Below are positions 42,499 to 49,367 of a stretch of DNA of 55,149 nucleotides, one piece after another; position 1 is the stretch's first letter; the number at the start of each line of letters is the position of its first letter. The notes beneath the pieces are model-generated. The model saw nothing but the letters and a program-made list of their open reading frames with translations. It did not search any database and was not told the origin of the DNA. The position numbers and the translations under genes were made by a program. The DNA comes from CAZMJG01 sp964576365. GTDB lineage: Bacteria; Patescibacteriota; Microgenomatia; UBA1406; GWC2-37-13. The DNA lies in assembly GCA_964576365.1 (NCBI GenBank), contig CAZNUT010000002.1, forward strand, positions 1-55,149. Reading direction: 5' to 3'.

Positions 42499-43185
42499 AT
42501 GAATTTCATAGACATTTTTTATCCAAAATTTTGCGTTGTGTGTTCGGTCTATGGAGATTATGTATGTAAAAACTGTACATCTCTTTTTGTTCCTCTTGAA
42601 GAGCAGAGGTGTAGCGCATGTGAACGAGTTAGCGAATTAGGATTTACTCACTTTGAGTGTCAAAACAAAACGCCTTTATTTGCCTCAATCAGTCTTTATT
42701 CGTATAGTGGAGTTATAAAAACAATGCTAAAGGAAATAAAATATAAAAGGTTTTCTCAAATGACAAAAGACATATTAAAAACAAGCGAAGGAAGTATATA
42801 TAAGGCATTTTTTCCTTTTAGAAAGTTTATTTCCGGCAACGCGGCGATTCAACCAGTACCACTCCACCCCAATAGAATAAAAACAAGAGGATTTAATCAG
42901 GCTTATTATATAGCCCAACAACTTTCAATCTATCTTCAAATTCCAACAATTTCTCTAGTAGAAAGAGTGATAGATACACCCGCTCAAGTAATTAAACAAG
43001 AAAAACAAGATAGAATAGAAAATGTTCGAGGAGCTTTTAAATTGTCACAAAAATACGAAACGCACGATACAATTATTGTGGTTGATGATGTTTATACAAC
43101 CGGTAGTACATGTAAAGAGGTAGGAAATGAGCTAAAAAAAACTGGGGTTAAAAACATCATATCATTTACTATTGCCCACGGATAA
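42499..43185 (+). CDS. comF: ComF family phosphoribosyltransferase-like protein
   Basis: Protein of 228 aa, linked in other bacteria to DNA uptake. The N-terminal part has a Cys4-type zinc finger ('CVVCSVYGDYVCKNC', then 'CSACERV'). The C-terminal part is a phosphoribosyltransferase fold with 'QPVPLHPNRIKTRGFNQAYY' and the PRPP-binding loop 'TIIVVDDVYTTGSTCKEVG'. The open frame begins upstream, but the ATG at 42499 lies 6 nt after TATAAT (42487-42492), matching the leaderless pattern. It is divergent from dnaA. The enzymatic activity of ComF proteins is unproven. Confidence 0.92.
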   Translation: MNFIDIFYPKFCVVCSVYGDYVCKNCTSLFVPLEEQRCSACERVSELGFTHFECQNKTPLFASISLYSYSGVIKTMLKEIKYKRFSQMTKDILKTSEGSIYKAFFPFRKFISGNAAIQPVPLHPNRIKTRGFNQAYYIAQQLSIYLQIPTISLVERVIDTPAQVIKQEKQDRIENVRGAFKLSQKYETHDTIIVVDDVYTTGSTCKEVGNELKKTGVKNIISFTIAHG

Positions 43186-43199
43186 AAATAGAGTAACCA

Positions 43200-43228
43200 T
43201 TGACATATAAAACCTATAGTATTATAAT
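43200..43228 (+). promoter_or_regulatory. Strong leaderless promoter
   Basis: TTGACA (43200-43205), 17-nt spacer, TATAAT (43223-43228): both boxes match consensus. The -10 ends 6 nt before the ATG at 43235. Confidence 0.8.
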
Positions 43229-43234
43229 TATCGT

Positions 43235-43726
43235 ATGGAATTAAATAAAATCATTTCGTTAGTTGTTGGATTTATCGTAGTAATTCTTCTTTTTATCCTT
43301 ATTGCGCGTCAATTTAGAACGTCACAGACGACTAGCACACGAACACAAACCATAAGCATCTCTCCCTCTATTAGTCCAACAGCCGCTTCGGGAGGATTTG
43401 ATCCTTTCTCTTGGTTTTCAAGCTCAACTCCAACACCCACAACTAAACCTTCCGTGGGCACCCTTCCCACAACCACAAAAATCAGTGTTTACAAAACAAC
43501 CCCAACAACAATCGCGGATTCATCGTATAAACCAAACACAATCAACGAAAACGATAATCGAGTTGTTACAAAAACCCCAACACCAACATATGCTCAATAT
43601 ACACAGACAAAACAAAGGGTGATTGTACAACCAAATGAAATTCCTCAAACAGGCGCTGGAACAATGGTAATGATCTTTACTTCTCTTGCCACTGCTGCAG
43701 GTGTATACTTAAAAAAAATATCTTAA
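43235..43726 (+). CDS. Surface protein with IPQTG sorting-like C-terminus
   Basis: Protein of 163 aa. An N-terminal hydrophobic helix ('IISLVVGFIVVILLFILIA', about residues 5-24) is followed by a Ser/Thr/Pro-rich extended region without hydrophobic core (about 30-130). The end is 'NEIPQTGAGTMVMIFTSLAT' then a short helix and 'KKIS'. That is the layout of LPxTG-type sorting signals: pentapeptide, hydrophobic stretch, basic tail. No sortase is in the window. A full-consensus promoter suggests high expression. Confidence 0.75.
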   Translation: MELNKIISLVVGFIVVILLFILIARQFRTSQTTSTRTQTISISPSISPTAASGGFDPFSWFSSSTPTPTTKPSVGTLPTTTKISVYKTTPTTIADSSYKPNTINENDNRVVTKTPTPTYAQYTQTKQRVIVQPNEIPQTGAGTMVMIFTSLATAAGVYLKKIS

Positions 43727-43764
43727 AAGATAGGAGATACGACACCTCTTCCACATAGATTTTT

Positions 43765-43851
43765 TTGACACAACGACACTCTCGCAGAACGTAATCGTTA
43801 CGTAAAAGATATATATACTTGTTTGAAATAGTCAAAAAAGTCTGTCATAAT
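43765..43851 (+). promoter_or_regulatory. recA promoter region with palindrome
   Basis: ACGTAA-TCG-TTACGT (43789-43803) is a perfect inverted repeat, a candidate operator. A promoter TTGAAA (43823-43828), 17 nt, CATAAT (43846-43851) follows, and an isolated TTGACA is at 43765-43770. The palindrome is not the classical LexA box of E. coli or Bacillus. Confidence 0.5.
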
Positions 43852-43893
43852 AATGAGACTTTTATTTATAGAATTATCATTTAATTTTATTAC

Positions 43894-44928
43894 ATGTCTG
43901 ACAAATCAATCGATACACAAAAAATGAAGGCTGTAGAGATGGCCATCGAACAAATTAAAAAACAATGGGGAGGCGGTGCAATTATGAAGCTGGGAGACAG
44001 ACCAGTTGTCGCAATAGAAGCGGTGCCTACTGGTATTCCACCACTAGACATCGCTCTTGGCGTTGGTGGTATTCCGAAAGGAAGAATTATAGAATTGTAT
44101 GGGCCTGAAGCGTCAGGAAAAACCACCATCACCCTTTCATTAATCGCGCAAGCACAGAAACAAGGAGGAACTGCCGCTTTTATAGATGCCGAACACGCGC
44201 TTGATCCAACCTGGGCAGAAAAAATAGGAGTTAACCTGGATCAATTATTAATATCTCAGCCCGATACAGGAGAACAAGCACTCGAAATAACCGAAACGCT
44301 GGTGCGCTCTGGAGGAATTGATCTCATAGTTGTAGATTCTGTAGCGGCGCTTGTTCCACGCGCTGAAATAGAGGGAGAAATGGGAGAGTCACAAATGGGC
44401 TTACAAGCTCGTCTTATGTCTCAGGCTCTTCGCAAACTGACAGCTATTGTTTCAAAGTCAAAAACAACTATCGTGTTTACAAACCAGTTGAGACTAAAAA
44501 TTGGCGTAATGTTTGGAAACCCCGAAACAACTCCAGGAGGCATGGCGCTGAAATTTTATGCATCTGTGCGCATGGATGTTCGAAAAATTCAAACACTGAA
44601 AAAAGGTGATGATGTGTATGGTGCGCGCGTGAAGGTAAAAATTGTCAAAAACAAAGTTTCTCCTCCGTTTAAAATTGCTGAATTTACTATTACCGCAGAC
44701 GGAGTAGACAAAATTGGAGGTATGATAGAGATGGGGATCACTCAAGGTGTTCTCGAAAAAAGCGGAGCATTCATAAAATATGAAGGTAGTACCCTTGGAC
44801 AAGGTGTAGAGCAAGTAAAAACCGCTTTTGAACAAGATGTCAAACTCAAAGAAAAAGTTCTAAAGGCTGTTTATGACAGCGTTTCAGGTAAAAAAACAGA
44901 AGCAAAAAAAGAAAGTAAAGAAAGTTAA
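43894..44928 (+). CDS. recA: Recombinase RecA
   Basis: Strand-exchange protein for homologous recombination and the DNA-damage response, 344 aa, full length. Walker A is 'GPEASGKTT' (about residues 67-75), 'DAEHALDPTWAEKIGVN' holds the catalytic Glu, and 'LIVVDSVAALVPRAEIEGEM' is Walker B with loop 1. 'RLMSQALRKLTAIVSKSKTT' and 'TNQLRLKIGVMFGNPETTPG' include loop 2. The C-terminal tail is Lys/Glu-rich, as is common. recX follows at 9 nt. The leader is about 36 nt with no Shine-Dalgarno. Confidence 0.98.
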   Translation: MSDKSIDTQKMKAVEMAIEQIKKQWGGGAIMKLGDRPVVAIEAVPTGIPPLDIALGVGGIPKGRIIELYGPEASGKTTITLSLIAQAQKQGGTAAFIDAEHALDPTWAEKIGVNLDQLLISQPDTGEQALEITETLVRSGGIDLIVVDSVAALVPRAEIEGEMGESQMGLQARLMSQALRKLTAIVSKSKTTIVFTNQLRLKIGVMFGNPETTPGGMALKFYASVRMDVRKIQTLKKGDDVYGARVKVKIVKNKVSPPFKIAEFTITADGVDKIGGMIEMGITQGVLEKSGAFIKYEGSTLGQGVEQVKTAFEQDVKLKEKVLKAVYDSVSGKKTEAKKESKES

Positions 44929-44937
44929 TCCATACAG

Positions 44938-45435
44938 ATGGACAACAAGCAGGAAGAAGTGCAAAGGCACACAGCATGTCTGAAGAAAAAAGCATATGCT
45001 TATCTTGCTTTTTCACAGAGGACAACATACGAGGTGAAAGAGTATTTAGAAACAAAAAAAGACGAGTGTTTTGCTACGGAAGAAGACATAGACACCGCTC
45101 TGAATGAGCTAAAAAGCGAGTTTTTAATAGACGACAAAAAGTATGTAGAGAATTATTTTGAAGTCAAACTTAGACGTGGTAAAAAGGGAATGGCGTTTCT
45201 TAAAAACAACCTTCTGCGAAAAGGCATACCTGAAGAATTGATTGAAAATTACGTACAATCAAATCCAGTAGATGAGGCCGAACTCATCCGTCCTCTCATT
45301 CAAAAAAAGAAAACAAGCCTTTCTAATCTTCAGAACAAGGAAATAAAGCAAAAATTGTTTTTTTATTTAAGACAAAAAGGCTTTTCATATGAGGCCATAC
45401 AAAAAGCAATTGAAGAAGAGAGAATCGCAGAGTAA
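44938..45435 (+). CDS. recX: Regulatory protein RecX
   Basis: Small helical modulator that binds and limits RecA filaments, 165 aa. Three-helix RecX repeats are visible: 'AYAYLAFSQRTTYEVKEYL', then 'LKSEFLIDDKKYVENYFEVK' and 'RRGKKGMAFLKNNLLRKGIP'. A C-terminal repeat has 'KQKLFFYLRQKGFSYEAIQK'. It lies 9 nt after recA on the same strand, the classical recA-recX arrangement. The predicted start ATG is preceded by no strong Shine-Dalgarno ('TTAATCCATACAG'). Confidence 0.88.
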   Translation: MDNKQEEVQRHTACLKKKAYAYLAFSQRTTYEVKEYLETKKDECFATEEDIDTALNELKSEFLIDDKKYVENYFEVKLRRGKKGMAFLKNNLLRKGIPEELIENYVQSNPVDEAELIRPLIQKKKTSLSNLQNKEIKQKLFFYLRQKGFSYEAIQKAIEEERIAE

Positions 45436-45657
45436 AATTGGATAATTAAAAATTATACACGTTTCGCTTATACAAGTATCGACAACCCACAAGGAATAGG
45501 GGTAGGGGATTGGGAAATAAAATCATATATTCAAACGATATAGAAATAAAGATGAAAATTTTATTGTCATCACACCATCCTTCAGTATTTTTTTACCACA
45601 CACAACTTCCTTAAATGGGTTTTGTTGCAAAAATAAGCTAGAACGCTATTTACATTT
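45436..45657. other. Spacer between recX and rny
   Basis: 222 AT-rich bases without a supported gene. No clear terminator hairpin after recX. A TAGAAC/TATTTA stretch just before 45658 may be the -10 of rny. Confidence 0.4.
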
Positions 45658-47112
45658 ATGTTTCAATCTTTTATCCAGTTTTTGTTTAAAAAACAACACA
45701 GTGAAGAAATCTCTAAAGCCCAACAAACAGCAAAAGAGATTGTTCTTCGCGCAACCGAAGAAGCAATCCATATCAAACAGGATGCAGAAAGATCAGCCCG
45801 CAAAGCGGTAACAGAGAGTATTGAAATTGAAAAAAGAATAAGCCGTAAAGAGCAAAATCTTGATTACAAAGAGTCACAAATAACGCAACAACAAAAAACA
45901 TGGGAAGAAAAAATAAAAAAAGCCGAAGATGCAAAAAAAGAGTATGAAGAAAATAAGGAAAAGATTCTTATTAAGCTGGAAAAAATAGCACAGCTATCCA
46001 AAGACGAGGCTAGGAATTTACTACTTCAAGCATGGGAAGACAAACTTACTGCCGAAACAGCTCAACGCATAAAGGCAGCTGAAGAAGAAATAAAAAAAAC
46101 CTCTACAGAAAAAGCTAAACAAATACTCATAGACTCAATGAGATATGGAGCTTCTGATTACGTTTCAGAATTTACACTTTCTGTTATCCATCTACCAAGC
46201 GACGACTATAAAGGGAGAATTATAGGCAAGGACGGCCGCAATATTCGAGCTTTTGAACTTGCAACAGGAGTTGATGTCGATCTTGAAGAAGAAGGCGTTA
46301 TCAGACTTTCTTCATTTGATGGTGTAAGGCGAGAAGTTGCCCGCATTTCTCTTGAGCGTCTTATCAAAGACGGCAGAATACAACCACAACGCATCGAAGA
46401 GATTGTCACAAAAACACGAAAAGAGGTAGAGCAGGTGATATTAAAAGCGGGTGAGGATATGGCACATAAGGTTGGTATTTTTAACCTTCCAACAGAAGTG
46501 GTAAAGCTACTCGGTCATTTTAAATATCGCTACTCATACGGTCAAAATATGATTCTGCATACATTAGAAGAAACTAGAATAGGAGTGGCCATAGCTCACG
46601 AACTAAAGGCAGACGTAAATACGGTAAAGCTGGGTTGTCTTCTTCATGATATTGGAAAAGTTATCACTGATAAAGAAGGTTCTCATGTCGAACTTGGCGT
46701 AGAGTTATTGAAAAAATTAGGTTTTCCACAAAAGGTGGTAGATTGTGTAGCCGCACATCACGAAGACATACCATTTCCTTCCATCGAAGCCATTATTGTT
46801 TATATTGCCGATGCAGTATCTGGAGGACGACCGGGCGCTAGACACGAAGACTTCCAAGAATACCTAAAACGCATAAAAACTATTGAAGATACGGCCCGAG
46901 TTCACAAAGGTGTGAGAGAGGTATATGCACTTCAGGCAGGGAGAGAGCTTCGAGTTATTGTAAAACCAGATGTTATCAACGACGAACAGGCTGTCGTAAT
47001 GGCTTCAAAGATCAAAGAAGAGCTTGAAAAGAAATTTGAAGTATTCCCTGGACAAATTAAGGTCACCATCATTCGTGAGTTCAGGACAGATGCGACCGCA
47101 AAGTACAACTGA
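45658..47112 (+). CDS. rny: Ribonuclease Y
   Basis: Endoribonuclease that initiates mRNA decay. It has 484 aa. Residues about 15-165 are a long coiled coil. About 175-245 is a KH domain ('LPSDDYKGRIIGKDGRNIRA'). About 300-395 is the HD phosphohydrolase domain ('NMILHTLEETRIGVAIAHEL', 'LGCLLHDIGKVI', 'CVAAHHEDIPF'). A conserved C-terminal domain ends 'VTIIREFRTDATAKYN'. RNase Y usually begins with a membrane helix. Here the N-terminus is only 'MFQSFIQFLFKK', a short amphipathic stretch, so it may be soluble or weakly attached. Confidence 0.95.
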   Translation: MFQSFIQFLFKKQHSEEISKAQQTAKEIVLRATEEAIHIKQDAERSARKAVTESIEIEKRISRKEQNLDYKESQITQQQKTWEEKIKKAEDAKKEYEENKEKILIKLEKIAQLSKDEARNLLLQAWEDKLTAETAQRIKAAEEEIKKTSTEKAKQILIDSMRYGASDYVSEFTLSVIHLPSDDYKGRIIGKDGRNIRAFELATGVDVDLEEEGVIRLSSFDGVRREVARISLERLIKDGRIQPQRIEEIVTKTRKEVEQVILKAGEDMAHKVGIFNLPTEVVKLLGHFKYRYSYGQNMILHTLEETRIGVAIAHELKADVNTVKLGCLLHDIGKVITDKEGSHVELGVELLKKLGFPQKVVDCVAAHHEDIPFPSIEAIIVYIADAVSGGRPGARHEDFQEYLKRIKTIEDTARVHKGVREVYALQAGRELRVIVKPDVINDEQAVVMASKIKEELEKKFEVFPGQIKVTIIREFRTDATAKYN

Positions 47113-47147
47113 TATAGATAGTCGCAATAAGATATTTAATGTATAGA

Positions 47148-47174
47148 TTGACAAGACAGCACATTCTCTATAAT
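47148..47174 (+). promoter_or_regulatory. hup promoter
   Basis: TTGACA (47148-47153), short 15-nt spacer, TATAAT (47169-47174). The -10 ends 6 nt before an ATG at 47181 that opens a short leader ORF. Confidence 0.6.
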
Positions 47175-47180
47175 CTGTAT

Positions 47181-47240
47181 ATGGTTAGGAAATTGTCTTT
47201 CGGAAGGCTCTGGATGACAATTTCGATTGAGAGGAGGTGA
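47181..47240 (+). CDS. 19-aa leader ORF in front of HU
   Basis: Encodes MVRKLSFGRLWMTISIERR. Its ATG is 6 nt after the -10 box (leaderless spacing), and its TGA (47238-47240) overlaps the HU Shine-Dalgarno GAGGAGGTGA. Translation would bring ribosomes to the HU start and also melt the hairpin at 47189-47224. Reality of the peptide is inferred from the precise placement of both ends. Confidence 0.5.
   Translation: MVRKLSFGRLWMTISIERR
47189..47224 (+). promoter_or_regulatory. Hairpin in the HU leader
   Basis: GAAATTGTC (47189-47197) pairs perfectly with GACAATTTC (47216-47224). The 18-nt loop holds an inner CTT-TCGG-AAG mini-hairpin. It lies just upstream of the GGAGG. Confidence 0.6.
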
Positions 47241-47249
47241 AAAATATAC

Positions 47250-47522
47250 ATGACAAAAGCTGATCTTATTGCTCAAGTAGCAAAAAAAGCAGGACTTACC
47301 TCAAAAGCAGCAAAAGATGCGGTTAACGCAGTATTTGGCACCATCGCAGATGCTATGGAAAGAGGTGAGAAGGTAGTTGTCACCGGCTTTGGAACATTCT
47401 TAGTAAGAACACGCGCATCCCGCAAAGGACGCAATCCTCAGACTGGTGCAGAAATCAAAATTCCTGCCACCAAGACTCCTGGTTTCACTTCAGGAAAAAG
47501 TCTTAAAAGACGAGTTAAATAA
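47250..47522 (+). CDS. hup: HU family DNA-binding protein
   Basis: Histone-like DNA-bending dimer of 90 aa, exact HU length. It starts 'MTKADLIAQVAKKAGLTSKA' with the helical N-terminal half. 'GTFLVRTRASRKGRNPQTGA' leads into the beta arm 'EIKIPATKTPGFTSGKSLKR', which includes the intercalating Pro. One of only two annotated genes in the window with a textbook Shine-Dalgarno (GGAGGTG, about 47233-47239), in line with strong expression. A GC-rich terminator follows at 47536. Confidence 0.97.
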   Translation: MTKADLIAQVAKKAGLTSKAAKDAVNAVFGTIADAMERGEKVVVTGFGTFLVRTRASRKGRNPQTGAEIKIPATKTPGFTSGKSLKRRVK

Positions 47523-47535
47523 TAACACTCGTTAG

Positions 47536-47589
47536 TCCCGCCAACCTTTTTAGTTTTAAAAAGCTAGAAAGGGGGCGGGATTGTTTTTT
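47536..47589 (+). terminator. Intrinsic terminator of hup
   Basis: TCCCGCC (47536-47542) and GGCGGGA (47574-47580), with an inner CCTTTTTAG/CTAGAAAGG stem, followed by TTGTTTTTT. Confidence 0.9.
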
Positions 47590-47609
47590 GAGCTATCAGA
47601 TGATATAAT
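47581..47609 (+). promoter_or_regulatory. Promoter overlapping the hup terminator tail
   Basis: TTGTTT (47581-47586), 17-nt spacer, TATAAT (47604-47609), ending 7 nt before the ATG at 47617. The -35 box is the terminator's T-tract. Confidence 0.65.
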
Positions 47610-47616
47610 CATACTG

Positions 47617-48159
47617 ATGCGACATATCATCTTCATATTTCTCATATTGAGTTTTTCCTTCTTGGGAATACCTCACATTTACGCCATAGTGCACACAAAA
47701 AGTATTAATGTGGAAGAAAGAAAAGTCATATATCCCCTTCCGTATCCAGGACTTCTTCCTGACAACCCCCTTTATTTTTTAAAATCTGTTCGCGACTCGA
47801 TGTTTGTTTTTACCACTCGAGATGCTGTGAAGAAAGCCCAACTATACCTTCTTTTGTCCGACAAACATACGTCAGCGGCGCTACTTCTTGCAGAAAAAGG
47901 TAAAGAAGAGCTCGCTATTAAAGAACTGCAAAAGTCAGAGCACTTTTTTGAACAAATACCACCTTTGTTGAAAAGTGCAAAGAAACAAGGTTCTACACCA
48001 CCCTCTAATGATCTTATGACAAAGCTCTACCAAAGCAACATGAAGCGTGGTGAAATAATCACAGAAGTAATGAAAAAAACCACTCAGGGCAATATCACAA
48101 CCCTGAAAAGTATTTTTGAAGCCAATAAAAAAATGAAAAAAACTCTCACAGAGATATAG
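47617..48159 (+). CDS. DUF5667 domain protein
   Basis: Exported protein of 180 aa. It has a signal peptide ('HIIFIFLILSFSFLGIPHIYA'), then the DUF5667 pattern 'PYPGLLPDNPLYFLKSVRDS' followed by 'DAVKKAQLYLLLSDKHTSAA' and a helical hairpin region. DUF5667 proteins are common in CPR bacteria; the function is unknown. The upstream in-frame ATG at 47581 lies inside the terminator and is rejected. The start at 47617 has TATAAT 7 nt upstream. Confidence 0.85.
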   Translation: MRHIIFIFLILSFSFLGIPHIYAIVHTKSINVEERKVIYPLPYPGLLPDNPLYFLKSVRDSMFVFTTRDAVKKAQLYLLLSDKHTSAALLLAEKGKEELAIKELQKSEHFFEQIPPLLKSAKKQGSTPPSNDLMTKLYQSNMKRGEIITEVMKKTTQGNITTLKSIFEANKKMKKTLTEI

Positions 48160-48224
48160 TTTTGGTAATTTTGCTCTTGTTTTTTTGCCAGCTTGTGATA
48201 TAGTAAAAAGCTATAACTAAAGAT

Positions 48225-48231
48225 AAGGAGG
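48225..48231 (+). promoter_or_regulatory. Strong Shine-Dalgarno of the S1-domain gene
   Basis: AAGGAGG, 10 nt before the ATG at 48242. Rare in this window. Another ATG at 48235 opens only a four-codon frame. Confidence 0.7.
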
Positions 48232-48241
48232 ATTATGTTCA

Positions 48242-49321
48242 ATGTCTAAATCAAAAACACTATCAACAGGAGATATCCACCCAATGGAATCTCTTCTTCA
48301 AAAAAACACAGTTTCTAATATAAAAAAAGGGGCTGAAATAGATGCCAAAATCCTCACACTCTCCCGTAAAAATGTTTTTTTTGACATAGGTGCAAAGGCT
48401 TATGCTGTTTTGGGTGAAAAAGAATTAAAAGAAATCACCACATATCTTCCTTACCTTAAAGAGAACGATACCGTTAAGGTTCGAATCATTTCTGAAGAAT
48501 CCCGCGATGGTTATCCTGTCGTTTCCATGAGAAAGTTTTTTGAAAAAGGTAAATGGAGCATTTTAGAAGATAAAAAGAAAAATGAAGAAGATATAGATGT
48601 TGTATGCGGAGAATTTGGCAAGGGTGGAGTATTTGTTGATTTTATGGGTATTCGAGGAGTTGTTCCAAAAATTCAACTCACCACTGATTTCTTAAATGAT
48701 CCGGCGCGTCTTAATGGGCAAAAGATTAAAGTAAAAGTGCTTGAAGTCGACGAGTTAAAAAATCGTCTTGTCGTTTCACAAAAGGCTGCGGTGCTACATA
48801 TATCACAAAAAGAATTAAGATCAAAGTTTGAGGCAATTCAAGTTGGAGAGTCTTACGAAGCAAAAGTGTTGGGTATTTCAGAATTTGGAATATTTTGTGA
48901 AGTTAACGGAGTTGAAGGTCTCGTGCATATCTCTGAAATTTCATGGGAAAAGGTAACAAATGCAAATGTTTATGTAAAGCCAGGAGACAAGATAAACGTG
49001 ATGGTAGTTGAGAAAAACAACGAGGACATGAAGTTAAATCTTTCTATAAAAAGACTTGAAAATGATCCTTGGAAAGAGATTGAAAAGAAATATCCCAAAG
49101 ACAAAGAATTGCAGGGAGAAGTGATTCGTAAAGAAAGATATGGATATTTTGTAAGGCTTGAGCCAGGCGTGGAAGGTCTCATTCACGTAAGTAAGCTTAC
49201 TGGAGGCGAAGATATTGAAGTTGGTCAAAAAATCAAAGTTTTTATTGAGCGTATAAATGAAAAGGAGCGCAGAATGAGTCTCATTTTACCTCAAACGGAA
49301 AAACCTGTACTATACCGCTAA
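48242..49321 (+). CDS. rpsA: S1 RNA-binding domain protein (ribosomal protein S1-like)
   Basis: Protein of 359 aa with four S1 OB-fold repeats. These are at about 27-95 ('GAEIDAKILTLSRKNVFFDI'), 110-180 ('DIDVVCGEFGKGGVFVDFMG'), 195-268 ('GESYEAKVLGISEFGIFCEV' with 'GVEGLVHISEISWEKV') and 283-352 ('LQGEVIRKERYGYFVRLEPG' with 'GVEGLIHVSKLTGG'). Domains 3 and 4 are the canonical mRNA-binding type. It probably helps the 30S subunit capture mRNA, which is of interest because most genes here lack Shine-Dalgarno sequences, while this gene itself has AAGGAGG. Confidence 0.9.
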   Translation: MSKSKTLSTGDIHPMESLLQKNTVSNIKKGAEIDAKILTLSRKNVFFDIGAKAYAVLGEKELKEITTYLPYLKENDTVKVRIISEESRDGYPVVSMRKFFEKGKWSILEDKKKNEEDIDVVCGEFGKGGVFVDFMGIRGVVPKIQLTTDFLNDPARLNGQKIKVKVLEVDELKNRLVVSQKAAVLHISQKELRSKFEAIQVGESYEAKVLGISEFGIFCEVNGVEGLVHISEISWEKVTNANVYVKPGDKINVMVVEKNNEDMKLNLSIKRLENDPWKEIEKKYPKDKELQGEVIRKERYGYFVRLEPGVEGLIHVSKLTGGEDIEVGQKIKVFIERINEKERRMSLILPQTEKPVLYR

Positions 49322-49356
49322 AATTACTTACGCTATCCCGACACCCAAGATAGTCG

Positions 49357-49362
49357 TATAAT
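49357..49362 (+). promoter_or_regulatory. -10 box of the endoQ gene (leaderless)
   Basis: TATAAT ends 5 nt before the ATG at 49368. The -35 region is weak. Confidence 0.5.
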
Positions 49363-49367
49363 ACTAC

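Noticed and set aside
48235..48249. Four-codon ORF (MFNV) overlapping the S1 gene start
   Set aside because: Only 3 nt from the GGAGG, too close for good initiation. The ATG at 48242 fits the Shine-Dalgarno better.
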